Shown here: positions 34,138 to 42,672 of the stretch, one piece after another | How the letters are laid out: each line of letters starts with the position of its first letter | Position numbering within the stretch: position 1 is the stretch's first letter | The notes under the pieces: generated by a model | Databases searched by the model: none | What the model saw: the letters and a program-made list of their open reading frames with translations, nothing else | Told to the model about the DNA's origin: nothing | Source of the DNA: Amphibalanus amphitrite | Taxonomy: Eukaryota; Arthropoda; Thecostraca; Balanomorpha; Balanidae | Assembly (NCBI RefSeq): GCF_019059575.1 | Contig: NW_024881571.1 | Coordinates: 62,001 to 126,000 of the forward strand | Length of the DNA stretch: 64,000 bases | Direction of reading: 5' to 3' | Program-made: the position numbers and the translations under genes

Positions 34138-35298
34138 CTGAAACAAACAAAAACAGGGGCAATGAGCACATTGAGCAGTTAAGTTGTCTGAAACAGGCAA
34201 TAAGTACATGATTGTATCTCAAGGTTCCCTTAGCCTTATCAACATTATAGTTAATATTGCAACTTAATTAAAAGTGATTTCAGTAATGAGTAATTACAAA
34301 TTAATTTGCTGGAGGATAAAAGTTCATGTATCAAGAGGATATTCTATAATAATTACAGCTCAGTTCCTGAAAAAGCTGCCTTCATATTGGATATGAAATA
34401 CCAAATTGAATAATTTTCTCAGGCAGAGGAAGTTCCACATTTAATAATTTACTCAGGAAGAGAAAGTTTTGCTCAAAGATGATGTTCCATATTCAATTTT
34501 AAGCATATATCATCAAAAGGACATTCTACATGCTGAGGAGAAATAATTTAATACGAATTGAACTGCACTGCTGCACTGCACCTGTTGAAATGAGTGCAGT
34601 TTTACTTTACTTCAGAATTCAAGAAGAAAGGAGAGTTGAGTGAAAATATTGGTTATGAACAGTTGAAAATAATGCTTGAAACTGGAAACTATTTCAACAT
34701 TTCAAATGAAGTTTTATACTTTTCAAGCAGACAAAAAATAAATTGAATTCAAGGAATAATTCAAAGTTCGAGTTTGGTTCGAGTCCAGGAGTTGGATACA
34801 TTTCCTGGTGCACCATGGATACTTTTCTGGGTGCACCAATCTTCACATTGTAATCGTAAGTGTTCTGTAAGCCTTTAATCTGAAATGTTAATCCTAGTTA
34901 TATTGATATTCTCTACGAGTCATGAGATATACCTTAAATGGGAATTTATGCCATTCAACATTCCTCAATACAATTTTCAGCAAGTAAGCCATTCAAAAGG
35001 GTTATGAAAATGACTCCACCAGTCTATATTTATCATTCATATTTCAATTTAAATTTGATTCATTAATCGCATAGCTTGAGCAGCGACATGGGCTCCAGCC
35101 GGTACCTACCTAGTAATCAAGAGCAGTTATTGCATATAACACCAATTACAAAGCAAGAAACCTGTGCCTTAGGAACCTATCAGAAACATAAAATATTTCA
35201 GTGGAACAAATTGAAATACAAAATCAAAATGAAAAATGAAAAAAAGCCTACCTTCCAACAGCGTCACGATCCTTCTTGTTTAGTATCTGTTGCGCCAT
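33690..35298 (-). CDS. Acylphosphatase with N-terminal membrane anchor, two exons
   Basis: CDS joined 35298-35252 and 34137-33690 on the minus strand: 164 residues, GT-AG intron, frame preserved through a split Arg codon. It hydrolyses acyl phosphates. Residues 25-45 form a hydrophobic segment (TLFTTAVATLLAGFLAVIF), followed by a Pro/Ser/Ala-rich linker (46-70). The acylphosphatase domain runs from about 72 to 164. The signature FGRVQGVFFRKYT contains the catalytic Arg (R89) and GWCLNT the catalytic Asn (N107). Met69, in an ACCACCATG context, would give a 96-residue soluble form of ordinary family length. The membrane segment is an unusual addition for this family. Topology is not decided; a cytosolic N-terminus with a lumenal domain or a cleaved signal are both possible. 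Confidence 0.9.
34138..35251 (-). other. Acylphosphatase intron
   Basis: A 1.1 kb AT-rich GT-AG intron; no repeat or RNA feature recognised. A chance B-box-like word occurs near 34776. Confidence 0.75.
35252..35298 (-). CDS. Acylphosphatase exon 1
   Basis: ATG at 35298-35296; MAQQILNKKDRDAVG then two bases of an Arg codon; donor AAG|GTAGGC. Short and inferred from splice and frame only, but the charged stretch before the membrane segment is sensible. Confidence 0.7.
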
Positions 35299-36231
35299 GT
35301 CTGAAACGAAACTCAATGTCATTTACCAAGATTAAAAAAAAAAAAACGCCAACATGTTCTGTATATATTCTACTAAATTTACGTAGTTGCTCAACTTCTA
35401 CTTTCATTTTGACCAGTTCATATCTCTTCATCATATTATTTTTTAGTATCAAATAGCAATTCTTCTAATTCTATCCAACGACAGCGCTCAAGCTGCGGTC
35501 AGCTGCGGTATGGTACGGCTGCGCCTGCACCGTTGACCGCTGTGGCCTTGACCCCGGACGTCAACACGAGCAGTCAGGTGATTGCATTGCAGTGCCCTTT
35601 GCTGATGGCTTCTCAGCAGCGCCAGCGGGATGCCTGCTGACCGGTGACACACGAGACGGAGGAAGCTCGCCTCGGTCCGACCCGTGCATCACGGTACGGA
35701 GGTAGGTGGCGCTGTGATCGCGGACTAGGGCCGTGAAGGAGCGCAGGGGTGTTGGGTGCTGGGCGAATGCGTGAGTTCGAGGGGACACGGGGACAGTCCA
35801 GGCCCCAGGGCGGGTGGCAAACCATATCCTGCATAAGGTACAGACTGCCGACTTGCCAAGACCGTGAAGACTAAGAACACCTTGCAGTCCTGTCCTCAGT
35901 CCGCTGGCCTGAGAGACTCTCAGGCTCGTCAGTTCCTCCTGTCACCTGACCTGATGTCTGATGACAGGTGACACCCCGACCCCGGGGCCCGGCCGAAGAC
36001 TGACTTGGACAGTTCGCGTTTAAGTCTTAGCTCGCATTGGGCTCACCATTACCTACTCAGTTAGGGGCGGCCCTAATCCGCGCTCATCCCGGGTCAGTGG
36101 CCACAAAGGCCCTATAGGTCCTACCTATACCGTGGCCACGTGTTCCTGTTCCAGAGTGACACATGCAGTCGCCTATCCTTTTCAAACGGCCAGAGAGCGT
36201 CTGCGTGCCTGCTATTGCACTCGTGACCTGA
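35299..36231. other. Upstream of acylphosphatase, no gene recognised
   Basis: Contains an A-run at about 35334-35345 and GC-rich sequence from 35480. It may hold the acylphosphatase promoter; no specific motif is convincing. Confidence 0.4.
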
Positions 36232-36236
36232 CCTCT

Positions 36237-36468
36237 TGTATTTGTCCGATAGCGCGAAACAGGCCACTGCACACGCGAGACGGGCCACCGCACACTCCCA
36301 GTCACACAGCGCGAGAGCCCACCCGGTCCTTCCGTCCCCAGACCCCCTGTCGTCCCGCCTCTGACAGTGAGGCCCGGTACAGTCCGGGGCCCGGTACAGC
36401 CCGGACCAGGTACCGTCTCTAACATCGGCGCCGGGGACGGGATACCACGACCCCGGTATCACGCCACA
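36237..36468 (-). repeat. 3' LTR
   Basis: 232 bp, identical to the other LTR except one base near 36323. Ends on the minus strand are TGTGGC and ATACA. Confidence 0.95.
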
Positions 36469-36477
36469 CCTCCCCCT
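36469..36477 (-). other. Polypurine tract
   Basis: AGGGGGAGG on the minus strand, immediately before the 3' LTR; the expected primer for plus-strand DNA synthesis. Confidence 0.75.
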
Positions 36478-36604
36478 GATTCTCAAGAATCATACATACA
36501 ATTATACAAATACACGATACGGCGATACAAACACATAATACAAACAATACAAACAAACAAAACAATATCAAACGCACATGTGCTCACCGCTCACGTAAGA
36601 GTCA

Positions 36605-39600
36605 TCACTCCGGCTGGGTGCAGCAGCTGCACGGCGGCGGCGGTCGCCGGGCACGCTCACTGTGACGGGGCGGGGGGATATTTGCCGCTTCCGCCGGCTC
36701 CCCCTCCGTCGAAAACGGTTCCGACCCCTCGCCTGGCGGCACCGTCCCATCTATCCCGTGTGACTCAGTCTGTGGCTCATCGGGGGGCGCCGCCCCGTTC
36801 AGCGCGTCATGTTCAGCTCGCAGTGCGGCCGGCGGGGGGCCAACGAGCAGTGGCGGCGATTCGTCGGCCTCTTCACTGTCATCCCCGCTGTCCGAGGACG
36901 CTTCGTACCGCGGTCGCAGGTTACGGACGTGCCACGGAACGCCGTCCACCTCCAGCACCTGTTCTGAGAGCTCGCCCGTAACCGTCCCGCGCTGAGACGT
37001 CTCGGTACAGCGGGTGCCGCGGCGCCGCACCCACACACGGTCCCCTTCCCGGAGCCGGGCGTCGGTCGGCTGGGTCAGCGCTGGCGCAGGCTGGGCGCCA
37101 TCCCCGTCGGTATCGACTGGCGTATGCCCTGGGCGGACGCAGTCTCTCACCGCGTAGCGGTACACCCCGGCCGCTGGCGCGGTGTCCGCCGTCCGGCCGT
37201 CACGAGGAGTGACGTTGTAGAGGTGGACGGCCTCGGACACAGGGCACCGCCTCCTAGCCGCGATCACCTTGACAGTTCGATGGCACCGTTCCACTACGCC
37301 ATTGCCGCCCGGCTCGTGCACGGCTCGGAATCTCAGGGCAATGCCCCACCGTGCCACGAGCGAGGCGAGTCGCCGGCCCCGAAACACCGTGTCATTGTCC
37401 GCCAGTATTTCTTTGGGCGCGCCGCGCTCCAGGAAGATCTGTTCCAGGTGGCCGGTGACCTCCACTGCGTCGGCACGGCCGAGCGGGCGCCAGACGGTGA
37501 ACCGCGTGGGCCCGCAGTCGATGACGGTTAGGTAGCTCCGCCCCTGGTGGTGGGTCACGTCCATCGCGACGCGCTCCCATACTGCCGCCACCTCTAGCGA
37601 GCCGTGCCGCCACCGCACAGGCGCCGGGTCTATCGATCGGCACACATCACAAGTCGTCACGACCGCGCGCACCAGAGCCCTCGTCACGTCTCGAGACACA
37701 TCTCGCCGCGCGAAAAACAGCGTCCGACGAACGCCAGGGTGACCGGCCCGCTCGTGCACCGATTGCACAGCCGACCTGACGGCATCTGCAGCACCAGCAC
37801 CGACGACCACCTGCCCACGGGCGGCCGAGTCGCCGGCTCCGTCATCGGCCGTCACCGACATCCTGCTCTCTTCACACTCGTCACGCAGCCACTCCTTCGG
37901 CACTCGCGTCAGGGCGTCGGCGAGGTTCTCCTCCGAGCGAACCAGCGTGACGGTGACCTTGAGCTCCAGTTCGTTGGCTAGCTGTCGAATGAGGTCGACC
38001 CGGCGTCTGATTAGCATCTCACCGGCCGCTCTCGTCCGGAGGCGGGCGCGGCCGCTGAGCGCGTCGTCCACCCAGCGGTGCACTGTCGCCGAGTCTGTCC
38101 TTAGGTCGATGTTTGTCACGCCCCACGCCACGGCCAGGTTCAAGCCGCGAACGGCGGCATCCAATTCGGCCATGTTTATGTGGGTCGCTGCGGCATCGCC
38201 GGGCCGGAGCCAGCAGGCGTCCTCCATCACGCCACCGCACGGTGTCTCGATGACCACTCCAGCCGCGATCGAGCTGGCGTCTGTCCAGACGATTGCCTGA
38301 TCCCCGGTCCAGCACCACTGGCCCCGCGCCGGGTCCGCCGCTAGCAGCCGGGTGTGCACGTGCGAGATCTGAGACTGCAGGAGCGCGTCGGTCGTGACGT
38401 CATCCCAGCCGCGCGTGACGGCATTGGCGCGCCGTTTCACCCAGGCGGCGGCGGGTCGCAGCCAGCCGCAGACGGGGAGGTGCGCCACCAGCCTGCCGCA
38501 CCATGCAAATACCGATCGGCGCGTCACACGGTCGGGCGGGTCGGGGACAGCACTGTCACGAGACCACCGCAGCTCACCCGCCACACGCCGCACGTGGAGT
38601 CCCAGCATCCGAGCGCCGTCCTCGGCGCGTGCCGGTGGCTTGCACTCGAGCCCAAAACGCTCAAAGTGCTCGACCACGTGCTCAGCACTGACGACAGCCT
38701 CATCCACAAGCAGGTCGTCCACATACGGACAGACGGCGCGCTCCACTGCTGCATCCTGCGCCATGACGAGCCGCACCACCGCCTTCATCACGGCCGGCGC
38801 TACATTAAGTCCAAAACCAAGGCGGGTCAAACAGAATCGCTCACCACGGATGATCACTGTCTGATACGGCCACAGCTTCCGGTCGAGACGCAGCTGCAGG
38901 TACGCTCGCCGCAGATCTACGACGGCCACCCGCCGGCCGTGGCGGCGCCATTTCCGCAGGCGGTCGGCGCACACGTCCGAGTCGGCGGTGTATGCAGCTA
39001 CGTGACCGTTCAGCTCTCGCATGTCCAGTACAGGGCGCACCTTCTTTGCTTGTGGGACGGCCATCAAGGGCACGAGGCCGCGCGGCGGACCGTCCTCTGC
39101 TTCATTGTAGGGCTGCAGCCAGCCGTTCCTCAGCCACGTCTCGAGCTCCTCGTCGTACTCCTGCCGCGCTGACGGTGGCACGCGGTACTCGGCGACCCGG
39201 TTGGTCAGACAGTCTGGTGCGACTCCGTCCGCCCACTTCCAGGCCACTGTCCAACTGCGTGTATTAACATCGAACCTCGCCGTGAAGTCTTTCGCGTCGG
39301 CCACTAGCTCCGCGGTGGGTGCCCCGCCCACTCTGGGCCCGGGCATGGTATGCCCGGTCGCCGGGCCGGCCGGGTCCTGTGACGCAGTCGCTGCGGCGCT
39401 ACCAAGCCCCGCCCCCTCTCCGCGCGATGCCGAGGCTGCCCTGGCCGGCTCCACCGCCGCCACCTTGGCGCCGCCTGGACGCGCCACTGTTCCGCCGGTC
39501 ACTTGGCCTGCCTGAGCGGGGCGATCCGTTGCTCCCTCGCCGCCGCCTGCGCGCGCCGCTGCACAGCCGATCGCCTGCGCTGCCCGGGCCGGGCCGGCCG

Positions 39601-40948
39601 CCGCCGCCTCGCCACCGCCTGGGCGCGCCACTGTCCCGCCGATCACCTGCGCCGCCCGGGCCGGGCCCGCCGCCGCTGCCTCGCCGCCGCCTGGGCGCTC
39701 CACTGTCCCGCCGATCACCTGCGCCGCCCGGGCTGGACGCGCCGCCGCCGGCGCCTCGCCTGGCTGCGCCACTGCCCCGCCGTGTCCTTGCGTAGCCGGG
39801 GCCGAGCGCACTGTCGCCCCCGCGACACCACCTGGGCGCGCCACTGCTCTGTTGATCCCCGCCGGGCGCACTGGGACCCTCTCTGAAACCGCGTCGATCC
39901 TCACATCCCCCGGCCCTTTCACGCTCACTCCACCGAGGGCGGAGATGCCCGTCATTCCGAGAATCATGTCCACACCCATTGGCCGCGACGCCACCACTAG
40001 CACAGGCAAGACACTGTCGCCACCGACGCGGCCAACCGTCACGACTCCCACGCCTAGTGCCTGAACAGCGTGACCACCCATTGTCGTGATCAGCAAGCGC
40101 TGCCGGTCCCACTGATCACAAATGTCCACGTGAGCGAGGTTATGCGTACAACCCGTGTCGACAAGCACGTCTCGGAGTCCTCCATTCAGCGGCAACCTGA
40201 TTATGGGCAGCGCTCCTCTTATTGCGCAGGAGACGGCGCTGGCGCTGACGCACCGCTCCCTGTGCCGTTTCCCTGCGGGCAGCCGGCCGCACGCCCAGCA
40301 CCGGCGCGAGCGCGGCCGTCTCGGGACGCGCGCCGCCATCACCGCCTCTGCGTCCTGCGTTCCACCGCGGCTTCCGCCCCCTCCGCGTGGAGGCGCTGCC
40401 GTCGCCGCCGCCACCGTTGCCACGCGGTCGTCACTGAGGACGGCGCGCGCTCGCGCGACCACGCTGGGAAGGTCCAACGCCTCGGCGCGCGAGCCGGCGC
40501 GAATCACCTGTCTTGCCGCGTCCGGCAGCCCGTTCACGAATGCACAGGACAGAGTCCGGTCCGGCACGCCACCGAACAGTTCAGCCAGCCGCCGCAGGTC
40601 CGCCAGGTAGACGTCGGCGGACTCACCCGGCTGAAGACGACGAGTGACGAAGGCATCGTAAGCCGCGAAGCTGTCCAGGGCGAACGCCGCAAAGAGGGCA
40701 GACTTGACGGCTGCCAGGGAGGCTCGATGATCGACCGGCAGCTGAGCCCACACGGCGAAGGCTCCACCGGTGAGACGCAGGGGGACCACCGCTCCAAAAT
40801 CCACGCCACGGTGGGCGCACAACAGTTCCGCGCGGGTCCACCACTCTACCACGTCTGTGGTGCCGTCAAACTCCGCTATCACGCGGACGTCCAAGGCACC
40901 CGCGCTCACTGCACTCGCGGACACTGATGGCACCTCGTCTCCAGCCAT
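36605..40948 (-). CDS. Gag-Pol polyprotein of LTR retrotransposon
   Basis: 1447 codons from ATG 40948 (MAGDEVPS), one frame, no stop. Gag-like region at 20-180. Zinc-knuckle-like motif C-X2-C-X8-H-X3-C at 217-233. Protease DTG at 264-266. Gly/Ala/Pro-rich linker of about six ~24-residue repeats at 370-505. Reverse transcriptase at 630-800 with LDMREL and YVDD (742-745). RNase H at about 885-1015 (WTDAS, D890; E928; TDS, D952; D1011). Integrase HHCC (H1066, H1070, C1100, C1103) and catalytic D1130, D1184, E1220 with D-35-E spacing. The C-terminus is acidic and proline-rich. The frame stays open upstream through the 5' LTR for 69 more codons. All catalytic residues appear intact, so the copy may be active. 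Confidence 0.93.
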   Translation of the reverse strand: MAGDEVPSVSASAVSAGALDVRVIAEFDGTTDVVEWWTRAELLCAHRGVDFGAVVPLRLTGGAFAVWAQLPVDHRASLAAVKSALFAAFALDSFAAYDAFVTRRLQPGESADVYLADLRRLAELFGGVPDRTLSCAFVNGLPDAARQVIRAGSRAEALDLPSVVARARAVLSDDRVATVAAATAAPPRGGGGSRGGTQDAEAVMAARVPRRPRSRRCWACGRLPAGKRHRERCVSASAVSCAIRGALPIIRLPLNGGLRDVLVDTGCTHNLAHVDICDQWDRQRLLITTMGGHAVQALGVGVVTVGRVGGDSVLPVLVVASRPMGVDMILGMTGISALGGVSVKGPGDVRIDAVSERVPVRPAGINRAVARPGGVAGATVRSAPATQGHGGAVAQPGEAPAAARPARAAQVIGGTVERPGGGEAAAAGPARAAQVIGGTVARPGGGEAAAAGPARAAQAIGCAAARAGGGEGATDRPAQAGQVTGGTVARPGGAKVAAVEPARAASASRGEGAGLGSAAATASQDPAGPATGHTMPGPRVGGAPTAELVADAKDFTARFDVNTRSWTVAWKWADGVAPDCLTNRVAEYRVPPSARQEYDEELETWLRNGWLQPYNEAEDGPPRGLVPLMAVPQAKKVRPVLDMRELNGHVAAYTADSDVCADRLRKWRRHGRRVAVVDLRRAYLQLRLDRKLWPYQTVIIRGERFCLTRLGFGLNVAPAVMKAVVRLVMAQDAAVERAVCPYVDDLLVDEAVVSAEHVVEHFERFGLECKPPARAEDGARMLGLHVRRVAGELRWSRDSAVPDPPDRVTRRSVFAWCGRLVAHLPVCGWLRPAAAWVKRRANAVTRGWDDVTTDALLQSQISHVHTRLLAADPARGQWCWTGDQAIVWTDASSIAAGVVIETPCGGVMEDACWLRPGDAAATHINMAELDAAVRGLNLAVAWGVTNIDLRTDSATVHRWVDDALSGRARLRTRAAGEMLIRRRVDLIRQLANELELKVTVTLVRSEENLADALTRVPKEWLRDECEESRMSVTADDGAGDSAARGQVVVGAGAADAVRSAVQSVHERAGHPGVRRTLFFARRDVSRDVTRALVRAVVTTCDVCRSIDPAPVRWRHGSLEVAAVWERVAMDVTHHQGRSYLTVIDCGPTRFTVWRPLGRADAVEVTGHLEQIFLERGAPKEILADNDTVFRGRRLASLVARWGIALRFRAVHEPGGNGVVERCHRTVKVIAARRRCPVSEAVHLYNVTPRDGRTADTAPAAGVYRYAVRDCVRPGHTPVDTDGDGAQPAPALTQPTDARLREGDRVWVRRRGTRCTETSQRGTVTGELSEQVLEVDGVPWHVRNLRPRYEASSDSGDDSEEADESPPLLVGPPPAALRAEHDALNGAAPPDEPQTESHGIDGTVPPGEGSEPFSTEGEPAEAANIPPPRHSERARRPPPPCSCCTQPE
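39434..39841 (-). repeat. In-frame ~72 bp tandem repeats between protease and RT
   Basis: About six copies of a unit like GGGEAAAAGPARAAQVIGG followed by TVARP (24 residues). The two central copies are nearly identical and the outer ones are diverged. Probably a disordered linker. Confidence 0.85.
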
Positions 40949-40966
40949 GGTAAGGCCGAAATAGCT
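40949..40966 (-). other. 18-nt leader / presumed primer-binding site
   Basis: The whole gap between the 5' LTR and the gag ATG is 18 nt, AGCTATTTCGGCCTTACC on the minus strand. It does not start TGG as a standard tRNA 3'-end primer site would, so priming may use an internal tRNA region or another mechanism. Confidence 0.5.
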
Positions 40967-41198
40967 TGTATTTGTCCGATAGCGCGAAACAGGCCACTGC
41001 ACACGCGAGACGGGCCACCGCACACTCCCAGTCACACAGCGCGAGAGCCCACCAGGTCCTTCCGTCCCCAGACCCCCTGTCGTCCCGCCTCTGACAGTGA
41101 GGCCCGGTACAGTCCGGGGCCCGGTACAGCCCGGACCAGGTACCGTCTCTAACATCGGCGCCGGGGACGGGATACCACGACCCCGGTATCACGCCACA
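40967..41198 (-). repeat. 5' LTR
   Basis: 232 bp copy at the transcriptional start side of the minus-strand element, followed at 41199 by the CCTCT target duplication. Confidence 0.95.
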
Positions 41199-41203
41199 CC
41201 TCT

Positions 41204-42392
41204 TGACCGTTTGAGCGGCTGCTGGCCTGTCCATCTCAATCTGGGGCACTCCTAAATCCCGTCCCAACAAGATGGCTCAGTCGCTGCGGCCGGTGCGGCG
41301 TATGCCATTCCGTGATCGACTTGGCTCAATATCAGTCCCTTTATATCCTACAGCCTTGAAATGAACATCAAATTGTCTAAGTCGATCGAAAGGCTAAGTA
41401 TTAGAATTCATGCGACATGCATTGTTTTATTGGCCTCCATTCCCTACGCTTGATGCCTTTCTCTGCGAATTATCCAGTAAAGTGTTCGGTCCGAGAATTC
41501 GCATCGTGTTATGGCGTCTGCGCCTGCACTGGCTCAACTTCACCGGTCGTCTGCAAGGCGTCTTAGCGTGGCCAGTCCCGTTAGCTCCATGCTGACCGCC
41601 AAAGGTTGCCGCGGCCACCGTCATCGCTAACATGATATGCAGAAAGCGACGGAGCCAGTCAGTCAGCCGCTCAATAGGCGACGATGACGGTGTTGTTTGT
41701 CAAACTCATTAAACTGAAGTTGAAACGTGGTGCTCGGTGACAGATGTTGCAGGCTACCGCATCATCAAAGGCTCCAGTTGAATAGGAATAATGGTTGAAG
41801 AAGTCATGCAATACGTTTTACGTCAGGTGTTTGCAATATCTACGCTGGCTTGTTGATTCATCCACCCTGTCCGGAGGGAGTAGGTATCTCACATTTGGTC
41901 ACGTTGTCGCAGCTATCTTCCTCGGTATGGCTCTAATGGAGGCAGTAATTGCTTTGACACACACAGGGACGTACACAGAGTGGCTGTGGTCGCTCCGCCA
42001 ACAACTTCCGGAGACCTCCGGCGCGGGTAAGATACGGGTGCGCGCACCACCGAGCTGCCTTGACGCTGATGAGAAACGGCGCTATCCACCGCATTCAAGG
42101 ACACGCTGACTCAGAGTCACAAACAGGAGACAAACAGGACTCAGATGAGTCCGTGTCGCAGCGGTCAACCACTCGGGATAGCTACATATGCGGGTCATAT
42201 AAGGTCTTGGCATTGAACGCTTTCGCAGAGCATCCCGCAGCATAGTTTGCTTTTTAGTTTCGCATGTTGGCAGACCTGCGTGCTTAGAAGGCGCTCAGGA
42301 GGTCGATGCTCTTCGCACTATGTGATTAAAATTGCTGCGGTTTGTGGTTTTATCTGATCCAGAATTCACTCTGACTTTAAGCTTATGGAGCA
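41204..42392. other. No gene recognised
   Basis: Mixed-composition sequence; no splice-consistent coding segment or bounded repeat was seen. Confidence 0.4.
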
Positions 42393-42672
42393 TTCTTTGT
42401 CATAGGCGCGGGAGCCGGGGGGGGGGGGGCAGTGGGGGCAGCTTGCCCCCCCCCCCAACTCTGGGGCCGTGGGGGCGGTGCCCCCACAGCTTTGAGACGG
42501 AATACCACACTTTTTTTGCAAATGTTTTCTTTTTTTGTTGAAAAAGCCGAGGGGTGAAAAATAAGTGGCCTAAAACCGGTGAGAAAACTAGATTTGGGGG
42601 TACCCTAGGTTAATCTCTATTATGGTGTGCCCCCCTCAGTCGGAAAGTAGTTCCCGCGCCCCTGTTCTTTGT
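42393..42672. mobile_element. hAT-type MITE with perfect 8-bp target duplication
   Basis: Element 42401-42664 (264 bp). TTCTTTGT occurs directly on both sides (42393-42400 and 42665-42672), the 8-bp duplication typical of hAT. Termini are imperfect inverted repeats: CATAGGCGCGGGAGCC on the left and, read inward, CAGGGGCGCGGGAACT on the right. Inside are G-runs facing C-runs (42419-42475). No transposase. Confidence 0.88.

Larger units (their letters stand above)
36232..41203 (-). mobile_element. Complete LTR retrotransposon with 5-bp target duplication
   Basis: 232-bp LTRs lie at 36237-36468 and 40967-41198 and differ at one base only (ACCCGG versus ACCAGG). Direct repeats CCTCT at 36232-36236 and 41199-41203 are the target duplication. 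Read on the minus strand, LTRs start TGTGGCG and end AATACA. A polypurine tract (AGGGGGAGG, complement of 36469-36477) touches the 3' LTR. One uninterrupted gag-pol frame fills the interior in the order gag, protease, RT, RNase H, integrase. This order fits Ty3/Gypsy-type (or BEL/Pao) elements; the exact clade is not decided. LTR identity and open frames indicate a very recent insertion. It contrasts in GC with the AT-rich flank. Confidence 0.95.

Noticed and set aside
34770-34790. GGTTCGAGTCC, a consensus B-box, as a possible tRNA gene
   Set aside because: No A-box or cloverleaf pairing upstream at the required spacing.
39399-40112. Long overlapping frames on both strands within the retrotransposon
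   Set aside because: Shadows of the GC-rich repeat section of gag-pol.
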